64,000 nt of DNA from Bacteroidota bacterium (GCA_018700895.1 JABIUV010000024.1:34527-98526), one strand, 5' to 3'. Numbered from the stretch's first letter, positions 18,415 to 27,394 are shown. The notes: generated by a model not told the origin, from the letters alone. Translations and numbers: made by a program.

Positions 18415-18430
18415 CCCGATAGCTATCGGG
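18415..18430. repeat. Perfect 16-bp palindrome CCCGATAGCTATCGGG
   Basis: An eight-plus-eight base perfect inverted repeat without a spacer, between the LuxR remnant and a lipoprotein gene. I recall such CCGATAGCTATCGG-type palindromes as dispersed extragenic elements in other Bacteroidota, but only one copy was noticed in this window, so its repeat status here is inference. Confidence 0.6.
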
Positions 18431-18552
18431 AGACAACGCTACCTCATTGAGATTCTTTCCGCCTGAGGTGGACTCTGAATCATTCAGAAAGCATAAAATC
18501 GTTTTCGATGGAAGGCAAACACGACCAACTTGTAATGCCACCATACTCTTAT

Positions 18553-18560
18553 TATATTTG
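18553..18560 (+). promoter_or_regulatory. Candidate -7 promoter box of the small lipoprotein gene
   Basis: TATATTTG matches TAnnTTTG exactly, 21 nt upstream of the ATG at 18582. It also supports that ATG against an upstream in-frame start at 18447, which would lie before the promoter. Confidence 0.5.
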
Positions 18561-18581
18561 TTCGAGAGAACTATACATCTT

Positions 18582-19019
18582 ATGACTAAATTAGACACAG
18601 CTACATTTATCCTCTTTTTAATCATCACTTGCACAAGCGGCTGCTCCGAAAAAGAACCCACCTCCTCCCAGTGCGATAGATCAGTAATAGTAAGTGACAG
18701 AAACTATAATAAGGCTAATGACAATAGTGATTTTAGCATTGAAGAGGTGAGCATTACGAGCAACTGTATGACCATTACGTATAATTACGGCGGAGGATGT
18801 GGCAACATTAATACGAGCTTGGTCGCCGGTGAGAATACCACCCAAAACACCCTTAACTTACCGCAACGGGAGCTGAAATTATCTATAGACGATAATGATA
18901 ATTGCGAAGCACTCATACAGACCAGCGAAGAGTTTGATATCTCTGCTCTGCAGGGTGAAGGCAACCTCACTATACTTAAGCTACACAAGTGGGACACCGA
19001 TATCAATTATACCTATTAA
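18582..19019 (+). CDS. Small secreted lipoprotein, function unknown
   Basis: About 145 residues. MTKLDTATFILFLIITCTSGCSEKE is a lipoprotein signal peptide with a lipobox ending in Cys followed by Ser-Glu, so outer-membrane or periplasmic lipidation is likely. The mature part is acidic, Asn-rich and contains four to five cysteines (TSNCMTITYNYGGGCGN and NDNCEALIQ) that could pair. I do not recognise a domain. The frame is open 45 codons further upstream, but that part does not look like a protein, and the promoter box favours 18582. It is an apparently intact gene amid decayed ones. Confidence 0.7.
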   Translation: MTKLDTATFILFLIITCTSGCSEKEPTSSQCDRSVIVSDRNYNKANDNSDFSIEEVSITSNCMTITYNYGGGCGNINTSLVAGENTTQNTLNLPQRELKLSIDDNDNCEALIQTSEEFDISALQGEGNLTILKLHKWDTDINYTY

Positions 19020-19040
19020 GCCACTATTCCTTTACTTTGA

Positions 19041-19878
19041 ATGGTTCAATTCATAAACGACCCAAAACTACCTGACTACAACGGTGGAATAACCAATGAG
19101 CAACAAGCTGAAAAACTCCTGAAAAAAAACCAGTAAAAGCAACCAAAAAAGAAACGCAAGCTATATGCTGCCAACAGCCACGCTGTGCTCTGTATATTTA
19201 AGGCGACGGATACCGCAGGTAAGGACAGCCCCATACGCACCGTATTTCTGGAGCAAATCCTGCTGCATTTAAGGTTACAAGTTTTAAGGCCCCGAGCAAA
19301 AAAGAGTTAGGTTACGATTTCTTATGGAGATGCAATGAGGCACTGCCCGGTAGGTACAAATTGCCATTTTTAATTGAAGTCATTAAGAACAAGTAATGGT
19401 ATGCAAGGTGCACCCGGGCTGTGTGGTGGGGCAAAATATACCAGGAATTACTTGTACGAGTGACTTAACAGAGCGTTTTTGGGAAGGACGATATACTAGC
19501 ATTCGCAATTGGGAGCAGCACCTTGCCAAAAACGGAACGGTGATACTAAAATTCTTCTTGAACGTAGGTAAAAATGAACAAAAAGCACGATTTCTCTCGC
19601 GTACAGCTGAAAAAAAAATGGGAATTTAATTTTGGCGATTTGAAGGAGCGAGCTCTATGGCCCAGGTATATGGAGGCACACCAACAAACATTAGCCATAC
19701 GGCAAGCAATGCTGCCCCGTGGTCTGTGATACCTGCTGACAATAAGCTTATTATGCGTACAATGGTAGCTGGCATAGTCGCAGAGAAGTTGCAAAGCTCG
19801 GAGCCAAAATACCCCGATGTAAGCATTGAGGATATGGTAAAAACGAAGGAGAGACAGAATATTTTACAAAATGAATAG
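19041..19878 (+). pseudogene. Polyphosphate kinase 2 (PPK2) pseudogene
   Basis: Pieces of one PPK2 lie in order but in several frames. They are: an N-terminal piece from the ATG at 19041; then LYAANSHAVLCIFKATDTAGKDSPIRTVF with Walker A lysine at 19221-19223; KELGYDFLWRCNEALPGRY; then NIPGI, DLTERFWEGRYTSIRNWEQHL and GTVILKFFLNVGKNEQKARFL; WEFNFGDLKERALWPRYMEAH; and finally APWSVIPADNKLIMRTMVAGIVAEKL, ending at TAG 19876-19878. PPK2 enzymes use polyphosphate to phosphorylate nucleoside mono- or diphosphates. At least three frame changes and stops separate the blocks, and the Walker B/lid segment after GRYKLPF is damaged, so it is non-functional. It lies directly upstream of the rpmH promoter. 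Confidence 0.9.
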
Positions 19879-19907
19879 CAAGCAATAGTATTTTTTGCGA
19901 AAAGTAT

Positions 19908-19915
19908 TACTTTTG
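19908..19915 (+). promoter_or_regulatory. Candidate -7 promoter box of rpmH operon
   Basis: TACTTTTG matches TAnnTTTG exactly, 46 nt upstream of the rpmH ATG and just beyond the end of the PPK2 remnant. No convincing -33 element at the usual spacing. Confidence 0.5.
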
Positions 19916-19961
19916 CAAGCCTTTAAGAAAAATACGCTTCAGAGCATAAAAATATATTACG

Positions 19962-20123
19962 ATGAGTAAAAGAACATTCCAACCCAGTAGAAGAAAGAGA
20001 AGAAACAAGCACGGTTTCAGAGAGAGAATGGCTACCAAAAACGGTAGAAAAGTACTAGCTGCTCGTCGTAAAAAAGGACGCAAGAAACTGACTGTCTCTG
20101 ACGAGCCACGTCACAAGAAGTAA
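19962..20123 (+). CDS. rpmH: 50S ribosomal protein L34
   Basis: A 53-codon gene. [22 protein letters not shown] followed by [24 protein letters not shown] is the diagnostic L34 sequence, with a short Bacteroidota-type C-terminal tail. It is the first gene of the classic rpmH-rnpA-yidD order, 18 bp before rnpA. Confidence 0.98.
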   Translation: MSKRTFQPSRRKRRNKHGFRERMATKNGRKVLAARRKKGRKKLTVSDEPRHKK

Positions 20124-20141
20124 GAAATCATCCCCTAACCG

Positions 20142-20531
20142 ATGATGGGGACTTCGCATACACTTCATAAGCACGAGAAACTATCTCACAAGGCTACTGT
20201 TGATGCTATTTTTCAGAAAAAAGGAAAAAGCATCTTCAAACCACCTTTGCTTCTCGCTTACTACAAAACTGATTTACTTACCACGTACCCGTGCCAACTG
20301 TTGGTATCCGTAGGTAAACGTAAGTTTAAACTGGCAGTGCATCGCAATCGTATCAAACGGCAGCTTACCGACATTTATCGCCAGCAAAAACACCGCATTT
20401 ACGACGTAATTCCTCCTGATGACAAATATGCTATTGGTATTTTATTCCTAGAAAAGACTACGCCCACCTACGAGGAGCTGGAGCAACACTTAACCGCCGC
20501 TATAGATGAACTTATTAAAAGGATTAGGTAA
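20142..20531 (+). CDS. rnpA: Ribonuclease P protein component
   Basis: 129 residues. The N-terminal [20 protein letters not shown] matches the RnpA start (L.....F..vf..gks). The RNR signature is present in [19 protein letters not shown]. It binds the M1 RNA for tRNA 5' maturation. ATG at 20142 gives [16 protein letters not shown]; the second methionine, two codons in, is equally possible. Its end overlaps yidD by 26 bp. Confidence 0.93.
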   Translation: MMGTSHTLHKHEKLSHKATVDAIFQKKGKSIFKPPLLLAYYKTDLLTTYPCQLLVSVGKRKFKLAVHRNRIKRQLTDIYRQQKHRIYDVIPPDDKYAIGILFLEKTTPTYEELEQHLTAAIDELIKRIR

Positions 20532-20748
20532 TATCATCGTTCTGTTTTTGCTTATCCCTATTCGGATTTACCAAAAGGCTATATCGCCGTTTCTTCCTGC
20601 TACGTGTAGATACACGCCTACGTGTAGTGCTTATGCCCTGGAGGCACTACAAAAACACGGACCATTCAAAGGTCTTTATCTAGCCGTAAAACGCATACTC
20701 AGTTGCCACCCGTGGAGCAAAAAACATTACCACGACCCCGTACCTTAG
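20506..20748 (+). CDS. yidD: Membrane protein insertion efficiency factor YidD
   Basis: 80 residues. [31 protein letters not shown] and [21 protein letters not shown] match YidD (PF01809), with its three conserved cysteines and amphipathic N-terminus. It assists YidC-mediated membrane insertion. It starts within rnpA (ATG at 20506), a common translational-coupling arrangement. yidC itself is not next to it here. Confidence 0.95.
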   Translation: MNLLKGLGNIIVLFLLIPIRIYQKAISPFLPATCRYTPTCSAYALEALQKHGPFKGLYLAVKRILSCHPWSKKHYHDPVP

Positions 20749-20774
20749 CTTTCCACATGGAATCATACTGATGT

Positions 20775-20800
20775 CTATATGCCAAATTGATGACATATAG
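20775..20800 (+). terminator. Weak hairpin after yidD
   Basis: CTATATG (20775-20781) and CATATAG (20794-20800) form a 7-bp stem with a 12-nt loop in the gap between yidD and ctp. The stem is AT-rich and no T-run follows, so termination is only a possibility. Confidence 0.3.
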
Positions 20801-20835
20801 GCTCCTTTTGCTCGCCACATATTCATTCGATTCGT

Positions 20836-20843
20836 TACTTTTG
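20836..20843 (+). promoter_or_regulatory. Candidate -7 promoter box of the S41 protease gene
   Basis: TACTTTTG, an exact TAnnTTTG match, ends 17 nt before the TTG start at 20861. Confidence 0.5.
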
Positions 20844-20860
20844 TTCGCAAGCACTTTATT

Positions 20861-22486
20861 TTGAAACAATACATTTATATATTATTCGTAGGCACTTTGG
20901 GTCTTGTCGCTTTTAAGGCGGAGGACTACTTCGAAATATCCAAAAACCTTGACATTTTTGCGGAAGTATACAAAGAGGTAAACACCACTTACGTAGACGA
21001 GGTAAAACCTGGAGAACTCATACGAGCTGCTGTAGATGGTATGCTCCAATCGCTTGACCCATACACCAATTTTTATAGCGAAGCCCAAGCCGAGGACTAC
21101 CGCTACCAGGTTACAGGAACGTATGCAGGTATAGGTTCTACCATACGCACCATAGACGAGTACGTGTACATAGAGTCGCCTATGGATGGATTTCCTGCAT
21201 ACAAAGCTGGCCTATTGCCAGGAGACAAAATACTTGCCGTAGATGGGCAAGATATGAAAGGAAAAAACAGCAAAGAGATCACAGAATACCTCAAAGGAAA
21301 AGCTGGCACATCATTGGAACTGAAAATAGAACGGGTGGGTGAAGGTGAACTCATAAAATCAATCACCCGCGAAAATATAAAAGCCAAAAATGTGCCTTAT
21401 CACGGCATCATAGAAAACCAAATAGGCTACATACAACTTACTCGATTCACCCCTAATGCGGGTAAAGAGGTGAAAGACGCACTTACCCATCTCAAAGGAC
21501 AAGGAGCTCAAAAAATCGTATTGGACCTGAGGAACAACGGTGGTGGACTGCTGCACGAGGCGATAAACATTGTCAATGTATTTGTACCGAGAGGAGAAAC
21601 TATCGTAGTGACTAAAGGCAAATTTGAAGAAGATAACAGAACCTACAGAACACTAAATGGCCCAGTAGATACCGAAATACCCCTTGTGGTACTTATTAAT
21701 GGGAACTCAGCATCTGCTAGTGAGATTGTAAGCGGAGCATTGCAAGACCTAGACAGAGCAGTGGTAGTGGGACGTAATTCGTATGGTAAAGGACTCGTAC
21801 AAACAACTAAAAGTCTAACGTACAATACCAGTATGAAGATAACGACAGCCAAGTATTATCTCCCTAGCGGACGACTCATACAGCGACTGGATTATGGAAA
21901 TAAAGTAAACGGAAAAGCCGTAGCCGTAGCAGATAGCACCAAGAAAACATTTGAGACGCGTAACGGTCGTGCCGTAATAGATGGAGAAGGTATACAACCT
22001 GATGTACAGGTAGAACGCACCACATACTCCAAACTAACCCAGGCACTGATACGCAAAAATCTCATTTTTCAATTTGCCAACGAATACCGAAGTAAAACGG
22101 ATAGTGCAGTTCCTCCTATGCAATTCGATATCACGGATACGGATTACAGCACTTTTAAGTCCTTTTTGGCAGACAAGGATTACACCTACACGTCGGACAC
22201 AGAGAAACGACTAGAAAGTCTTGTAGAGCAAGCAGAAGAAGAGAATCACACGACGCTACTGAAGGGTCAATTAGATGCGATAGAGGCACTTCTTGCAGAA
22301 AACAAGAAGAATGACTTGCAGATACACCAAAACGAGCTCAAAGAAATATTGGAGTACGAGATTATCAAACGTTACTATTTTGAGCGAGGAAAGGTAGAAA
22401 TCACATTCGACGACGACCCAGACTGGGCCAAGGTTAAGGAAATTCTTCTGGACAATGCGGAATACGAATCACTCTTAGTAAAATAA
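20861..22486 (+). CDS. S41 family C-terminal processing peptidase (CtpA-type)
   Basis: 541 residues beginning at TTG; no methionine occurs in frame for more than 50 codons, and the hydrophobic N-terminus YIYILFVGTLGLVAF is needed as signal anchor. The domain order is: N-terminal helical part, PDZ (residues about 90-170, SPMDGFPAYKAGLLPGDKILAVDG), then the S41 core with KIVLDLRNNGGGLLHEA, the nucleophile in NGNSASASEIVSGALQD and the Lys in GRNSYGKGLVQ. A 150-residue C-terminal helical extension is typical of the Bacteroidota type. Periplasmic tail-specific proteolysis. It lies 3 bp before the permease gene. Confidence 0.93.
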   Translation: MKQYIYILFVGTLGLVAFKAEDYFEISKNLDIFAEVYKEVNTTYVDEVKPGELIRAAVDGMLQSLDPYTNFYSEAQAEDYRYQVTGTYAGIGSTIRTIDEYVYIESPMDGFPAYKAGLLPGDKILAVDGQDMKGKNSKEITEYLKGKAGTSLELKIERVGEGELIKSITRENIKAKNVPYHGIIENQIGYIQLTRFTPNAGKEVKDALTHLKGQGAQKIVLDLRNNGGGLLHEAINIVNVFVPRGETIVVTKGKFEEDNRTYRTLNGPVDTEIPLVVLINGNSASASEIVSGALQDLDRAVVVGRNSYGKGLVQTTKSLTYNTSMKITTAKYYLPSGRLIQRLDYGNKVNGKAVAVADSTKKTFETRNGRAVIDGEGIQPDVQVERTTYSKLTQALIRKNLIFQFANEYRSKTDSAVPPMQFDITDTDYSTFKSFLADKDYTYTSDTEKRLESLVEQAEEENHTTLLKGQLDAIEALLAENKKNDLQIHQNELKEILEYEIIKRYYFERGKVEITFDDDPDWAKVKEILLDNAEYESLLVK

Positions 22487-22489
22487 ACA

Positions 22490-23302
22490 TTGGATATAGC
22501 ATACATCATCGCCCTTATTATGTTTGGGATAATGGGCGGGTTCATAAGTGGATTGTTGGGAGTGGGCGGCGGCATTGTATTCGTGCCTGTACTTATGTGG
22601 GCAGTGACAGCATTAGGTATTACCGAAGCGGAGCATACACAATATGTATTGGCCAATTCTTTTGCCGCAACATTTTTTGCAGGAGCAATAAGTTCGTACA
22701 AGCAGTTTAAGCTAAACTCTTTTTATCCCAAGCAGATAGCCCTTACAGCAATGCTTGCAGTACCAAGCAGTTTGCTAATGACCTACATCATCAGAAGTGG
22801 AAATTGGTATAGTAGAGAGCGATTTGCGGGCATCTTCATAGCATTGCTGATATTCATGCTTATTAGATTTTTGTTAATAAAACCAAGTGCAAGACAAGAA
22901 ATTAACGCTACTAAAAACTACAAATATCCACTAACGGGATTTTTTACTGGCATCGTTTCAGCTCTATCAGGGTTAGGCGGAGGAATCATAATGGTTCCTA
23001 TACTCAATCAGTATATGCGTTTAGATATAAGGAAAGCAGCGGCAATCTCAATAGGTGTGATTCCTATGATGATGATTCCACTAATTGGTTACTACGGTGC
23101 TGTAAAACCCGAACAAACAATAATGAGCACACAACTTGGGTATCTCCTTCCATCTGTATTTCTTCCTATGGTCGCCGGATTGTTATTTGCTGCACCTCTT
23201 GGAGTGGTATTTGCCCAAAAATGGTCTGCTAAGCGTTTGAAAATTATATTTGCCTCGCTAATCGTAGTTGTAATTCTAAAAACCATCATCAGTGTACTTT
23301 AA
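22490..23302 (+). CDS. TSUP (TauE/SafE) family permease
   Basis: 270 residues with about eight membrane segments. The two repeat signatures are seen: GFISGLLGVGGGIVFVPVLMW near residue 17 and GIVSALSGLGGGIIMVPIL near residue 150, the GxGGG loops of PF01925. The family exports or imports small sulfur-containing anions; the substrate here is unknown. The start is TTG at 22490; an ATG at 22520 is in frame but would cut the first helix short. Its stop overlaps the next gene's GTG start. Confidence 0.9.
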   Translation: MDIAYIIALIMFGIMGGFISGLLGVGGGIVFVPVLMWAVTALGITEAEHTQYVLANSFAATFFAGAISSYKQFKLNSFYPKQIALTAMLAVPSSLLMTYIIRSGNWYSRERFAGIFIALLIFMLIRFLLIKPSARQEINATKNYKYPLTGFFTGIVSALSGLGGGIIMVPILNQYMRLDIRKAAAISIGVIPMMMIPLIGYYGAVKPEQTIMSTQLGYLLPSVFLPMVAGLLFAAPLGVVFAQKWSAKRLKIIFASLIVVVILKTIISVL

Positions 23303-24971
23303 TATTTCAAACTTCAAAAACATATTGGTCTTTTTTGGCCTCACCGTTTCGTTGCATACTCTCGGACAGAAACCAAGATTTAAAGACAAAAAAGTTGCAA
23401 CACAGCTCCAAAATCACATAGAGTACTTCACCAGTGAAGAGTTAGAGGGACGTAAAATGACAACAGCAGGCGAGTACAAATCTGCTCAGTACATTGCATC
23501 ACAATTTGAACAAATAGGTCTGGAACCAAAAGGTGACGAAGGGTACATGCAGTACCTCCCTATACCAAATCTAAGAATGGCTCAAGCGGCTAGTTCACTG
23601 AAAATGGACAAAGAGGTATTAACACTGTTTACTGATTTTTATCCTGTATCTGTATCGGCTAACAATGGTCAGTATCGCGGTGATGCAATCAATGTTGGGT
23701 ATGGTATAAATGACCCTGGACTTAATGTAAATGACTACAAAGACAAAGATGTAAAAGGTAAAGCGGTCATCATAAACTTAGACATACCTGGGGGTATGAA
23801 AGAGCACAATCGTTTTATGGCTTGGGAAGGAATAGAGATGCGAGTGGAATACGCTAAATCTAAAGGGGCACGCGTGGTTCTTTTTCATACCACTAACAAA
23901 GACCTAAAACCAAGCGGCAAGTTGGAGATGACCATCAAACACATAGGCATCCCCGTAGTATTCGTCAACAAGGAATTGACTAAACTTAAGGCTGTAAAAA
24001 TTGATTTCCAACTGAGTATATTGCTCTTGAGCACTAATGCACATAATGTGGTGGGAATGATAAATAACAAGGCTCCACATACGATTATACTTGGTGCTCA
24101 TCACGATCATATCGGCATGGGGGCAAGTAACAAAGAGCAGTTACATCCCGGGGCAGATAACAACGCAAGTGGCACCGCAGCTCTCATCGAACTCGCACGC
24201 GAAATCTCCTCTAAACATAAGAAATACAAGAATTATAACTATGTATTCGTAGCATTTACGGCGAGTGACGCTGTTATTAGTGGTTCTGATTTTTTTATAG
24301 ATAGCGAACCTTTTTACAATATAGAGCCCAATTGCATGATAAACCTTGATATGCTTGGCCGACTAGACTCTACGCTCAAAACGTTAACGCTGAATGGCGT
24401 AGGAACATCTGCAGGATGGCAAAGTGCAATGACGAGTACACGCATATGCAAACGCAAAATCAAGTATGTAAACTCAACATATAGTGGCGTTAGCTCCACT
24501 GACCATTTTTCGTTTTACCGAAATGGGGTGCCAGCTATTCATGTAACTACAGGATATCACAACGACATGAATACTCCCAGAGATAATATTGCGTCAATAA
24601 ACTACGGTGGAGAAGCCTTTGCTGTGCGATACCTTACCAAGCTTTTGAAAAAATTAGACAAGGCCCCTCAGCAGCAATTTATAAAAACCGCCAGCGAAAT
24701 GGAATTATACCGCGATTTGCAAGTTTCTCTTGGTCTATTCCCCGATTACTTATACACAGGGCAAGGATTGAAAATAGCCGCTATAGAAAGCAATGGTATT
24801 GCTGACAAAATAGGCCTAAAACACGGAGATATTATTACGCAACTGGGTGACCAAAAAATAGAAAACCTAGGGGAGTACATGGAAAAACTGTCCACCTTTT
24901 CACCTGGCACTTTAACACAAATCAAAATAGTAAGAAATAACGAAACAAAAACTATCCCCCTGCAGTTTTAG
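23292..24971 (+). CDS. M28-family peptidase-like protein with PDZ domain and altered active site
   Basis: 559 residues: signal-like N-terminus, PA-type insert (about 110-250), M28 zinc-peptidase core and a C-terminal PDZ-like domain (from about residue 480, GIADKIGLKHGDIITQLGD). Zinc ligands are present in HHDHIGMG (270-273), GADNNASGTAAL, NLDMLGR and GYHNDMNTPRDN. However, the catalytic/zinc Glu-Glu pair normally found in F.gEE.GL.GS is replaced by Ser325-Asp326 (FTASDAVISGSDFF), so the general base is missing. It may be inactive or use another residue. The GTG start overlaps the permease stop by 11 bp, suggesting coupling; the exact start is uncertain. Confidence 0.85.
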   Translation: MYFNISNFKNILVFFGLTVSLHTLGQKPRFKDKKVATQLQNHIEYFTSEELEGRKMTTAGEYKSAQYIASQFEQIGLEPKGDEGYMQYLPIPNLRMAQAASSLKMDKEVLTLFTDFYPVSVSANNGQYRGDAINVGYGINDPGLNVNDYKDKDVKGKAVIINLDIPGGMKEHNRFMAWEGIEMRVEYAKSKGARVVLFHTTNKDLKPSGKLEMTIKHIGIPVVFVNKELTKLKAVKIDFQLSILLLSTNAHNVVGMINNKAPHTIILGAHHDHIGMGASNKEQLHPGADNNASGTAALIELAREISSKHKKYKNYNYVFVAFTASDAVISGSDFFIDSEPFYNIEPNCMINLDMLGRLDSTLKTLTLNGVGTSAGWQSAMTSTRICKRKIKYVNSTYSGVSSTDHFSFYRNGVPAIHVTTGYHNDMNTPRDNIASINYGGEAFAVRYLTKLLKKLDKAPQQQFIKTASEMELYRDLQVSLGLFPDYLYTGQGLKIAAIESNGIADKIGLKHGDIITQLGDQKIENLGEYMEKLSTFSPGTLTQIKIVRNNETKTIPLQF

Positions 24972-24981
24972 ATTATAGCAG

Positions 24982-25932
24982 ATGCACTTATCAGAATATA
25001 TACAACCCAACAAGACTCTTTTCTCTTTTGAAGTATTACCACCACTCAAAGGCAAAAGCATAGATTCTTTATACAAGGCTATAGACCCACTTATGGAGTT
25101 TAAACCATCATTTGTAGATGTAACCTACCACCGCGAGGAATTCATAGAACGCCCTCGTAAAGATGGCGGTTACGATAAGATTAGCACCAAAAAGCGACCA
25201 GGAACTGTAGCGATATGTGCTGCTATTATGAATAAGTACCAAGTAGAAGCCGTACCTCACTTGATATGTGGCGGTTTCAACAAGGATGAAACAGAAAATG
25301 CTCTTATAGACCTTGCGTTTTTGGGTATCGAAAATGTACTTGCCCTACGCGGTGATAATCTACGAGAAGAACGCAACTTCACTCCTGAAAAAAATGGAAA
25401 TAGTAACTCACTAGACCTTATTCGTCAGATTAAGGATATGAACAATGGTATCTATCAAGATCAGGAGTTACTTAATGCTACGGAAACCAATTTCTGCATA
25501 GGTGCGGCTGGCTATCCAGAGAAACATATCGATGCCCCTAATATGGAAAGTGACCTAAAATTTTTGAAACGAAAAGTAGATGCTGGTGCGGAGTTCATCA
25601 CTACACAGATGTTTTTTGATAACAAAAAATACTTTGAGTATGTAGACCGATGCAGAGCTATAGGTATAAACGTCCCGATCATACCCGGAATAAAACCTAT
25701 CACACGCAAGGCTCATTTACGCAATCTGCCAAAAATATTCAATATGGATATACCCGAGCCATTGGCAAGTGAGCTGGAAAATGCTAAGGATGACGATGCA
25801 GCTCGTGAGATAGGCATAGCCTGGTGTGTACAACAATGTAAGGAACTGAAATCAGCTAATGTACCTGCACTTCATTTTTACACAATGAGTTTCTCCAGTA
25901 GTACCAAGGAGATTGCTTCACTGATTTTTTAG
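24982..25932 (+). CDS. metF: Methylenetetrahydrofolate reductase
   Basis: A 316-residue flavoprotein that reduces 5,10-methylene-THF to 5-methyl-THF for methionine synthesis. FSFEVLPPLKGKSID has the conserved catalytic Glu region, PSFVDVTYHR, PHLICGGFNKDE, NVLALRGDN and IGAAGYPEKH follow in family order, and ITTQMFFDNKKYFEYV and PIIPGIKPI complete the (beta/alpha)8 barrel. It follows the M28 gene by 10 bp and precedes rsgA by 9 bp, all on one strand. Confidence 0.97.
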   Translation: MHLSEYIQPNKTLFSFEVLPPLKGKSIDSLYKAIDPLMEFKPSFVDVTYHREEFIERPRKDGGYDKISTKKRPGTVAICAAIMNKYQVEAVPHLICGGFNKDETENALIDLAFLGIENVLALRGDNLREERNFTPEKNGNSNSLDLIRQIKDMNNGIYQDQELLNATETNFCIGAAGYPEKHIDAPNMESDLKFLKRKVDAGAEFITTQMFFDNKKYFEYVDRCRAIGINVPIIPGIKPITRKAHLRNLPKIFNMDIPEPLASELENAKDDDAAREIGIAWCVQQCKELKSANVPALHFYTMSFSSSTKEIASLIF

Positions 25933-25941
25933 CATATCTGC

Positions 25942-26847
25942 ATGAAAGGTATCGTAACCAAAAGTACAGGCAGCTGGTACCGCGTGCTATTAGATGGCAA
26001 AGAGATAGAAGCTCGGCTAAGGGGAAAAATAAGAACCCTTGAGATAAAAAGCACCAATCCGGTGGTGGTAGGCGACGAAGTAACGCTGGAGTATGATGGT
26101 GAAGAGTATGCGATAAGTGCTATAAGCGAACGTCATAATTGCATTGTACGCAAGAGTAACAAACTGAGTAAGCAGTACCAGTTGATTGCTTCTAATATTG
26201 ACCACGCCTTTCTGATTGCCTCACCCGCTAATCCGCACACACCCCAAGGTTTTATAGACCGCTTTTTGTCTACCGCAGAGGCTTATCATATACCTGTTTC
26301 TATCTTACTCAACAAAAAAGATATAGACTCCAAAAAAGCCAATAATCATAGAGAAGTGCTCCTTGAATTGTACCCCAGCATAGGATATGATATACACAAC
26401 GTAAGTTTTCTAGATGAAGGAGATGTTCTGGAAATAAAAAAGCTTGTGGCAGGCAAATGTGTATTGCTATCGGGCAACTCAGGAGTAGGCAAATCAACAC
26501 TCATCAATGCACTGCTACCTGGTTCTAATCAAAAAGTAAGTGCGATATCTAAATCATACAACAAAGGACGACATACCACCACTTTTGCTCAAATGTTTTT
26601 GGGCGAAAACGGAACCCGAATTATAGACACGCCGGGTATCAAAGATTTTGGGATGGTACATACAGAGCCTAATCAAGTGTGCCACTATTTTCCCGAGATA
26701 AAAAAGCTTATCTCCAAATGTAAATTCAGTAACTGCCTGCATACCGAAGAACCTGAATGCCGAGTGATAGAAGCAGTACAGCGAGGAGAAATACCCGCTA
26801 CCCGATACATCAATTACCTGGGCATACTCGCTGAGGTAACCAAGTAA
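25942..26847 (+). CDS. rsgA: Ribosome small subunit-dependent GTPase A
   Basis: A 301-residue circularly permuted GTPase for 30S maturation. It has an OB-fold N-terminus (KGIVTKSTGSWYRVLLDG), then G4 (SILLNKKDI) before G1 (LLSGNSGVGKSTLINAL) and G3 (IIDTPGIKDFG). The C-terminal zinc finger is seen as CKFSNCLHTEEPEC (C..H.....C type), preceded by HYFPEI. Ends 8 bp from the convergent DUF2452 gene. Confidence 0.97.
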   Translation: MKGIVTKSTGSWYRVLLDGKEIEARLRGKIRTLEIKSTNPVVVGDEVTLEYDGEEYAISAISERHNCIVRKSNKLSKQYQLIASNIDHAFLIASPANPHTPQGFIDRFLSTAEAYHIPVSILLNKKDIDSKKANNHREVLLELYPSIGYDIHNVSFLDEGDVLEIKKLVAGKCVLLSGNSGVGKSTLINALLPGSNQKVSAISKSYNKGRHTTTFAQMFLGENGTRIIDTPGIKDFGMVHTEPNQVCHYFPEIKKLISKCKFSNCLHTEEPECRVIEAVQRGEIPATRYINYLGILAEVTK

Positions 26848-26855
26848 AATTAAGT

Positions 26856-27305
26856 TTATATAATCATCAAGCTACCTTCTTCATTAGTAACCTTCACTTC
26901 CCACGTACGGTCGGCAAGTAGATGTACAGAAGCTAGAAACTTGTCATAAGGCATCTTCGCTCCCCACTCGTCGGGAGATATGAACGAGAGTATTTTTTGG
27001 CCATCTTTTTCATACAAGTGGTAGTCCTCGCCTATCTTGGGTGTGAATTTCATTTCTGCCTCGTATATGCCATACGATATTTGTAGCCGAGCCTCTATCT
27101 CCTTCACTTGATTCATAATGGCCTCGGCTTGTTTACGGAGCATATTAATCTGCTGATTGGCCTGCTTCTGCATTGTCTCCACTGCACTCGCCTTTATCTT
27201 GCCCTTATTCTCCGCTTTTATTTGTGGAGATGACACGCTGAGCGGAATAGGAGAAAACTTAGCCTCTCCTGTGTAATATGTCGGTTTATTCTCTTCTTCG
27301 CTCAT
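26856..27305 (-). CDS. DUF2452 domain protein
   Basis: A 149-residue soluble protein of unknown function. A helical centre (AVETMQKQANQQINMLRKQ through IEARLQ) looks like a coiled coil, followed by the conserved block YHLYEKDGQKILSFISPDEWG characteristic of DUF2452 (related to human C1orf50). It has its own minus-strand unit, divergent from the glutathione peroxidase gene across 53 bp. Confidence 0.82.
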   Translation of the reverse strand: MSEEENKPTYYTGEAKFSPIPLSVSSPQIKAENKGKIKASAVETMQKQANQQINMLRKQAEAIMNQVKEIEARLQISYGIYEAEMKFTPKIGEDYHLYEKDGQKILSFISPDEWGAKMPYDKFLASVHLLADRTWEVKVTNEEGSLMII

Positions 27306-27394
27306 TATTGTCTTAGTGCAACGCTTCTAAGCATTTTTGGTTCTATGCCAATGCAAAAATGAAACATAATACCGTCTTTTTGTGTTTAGGAACT

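Noticed and set aside
18447..18581. Upstream extension of the small lipoprotein gene
   Set aside because: The extra 45 codons are not protein-like, precede the -7 box and would bury the lipoprotein signal.
19962..20748. Replication origin near rpmH-rnpA
   Set aside because: No dnaA gene, no cluster of DnaA-box-like words (TTATNCACA) and no AT-rich unwinding block seen; the order rpmH-rnpA-yidD alone is not sufficient.
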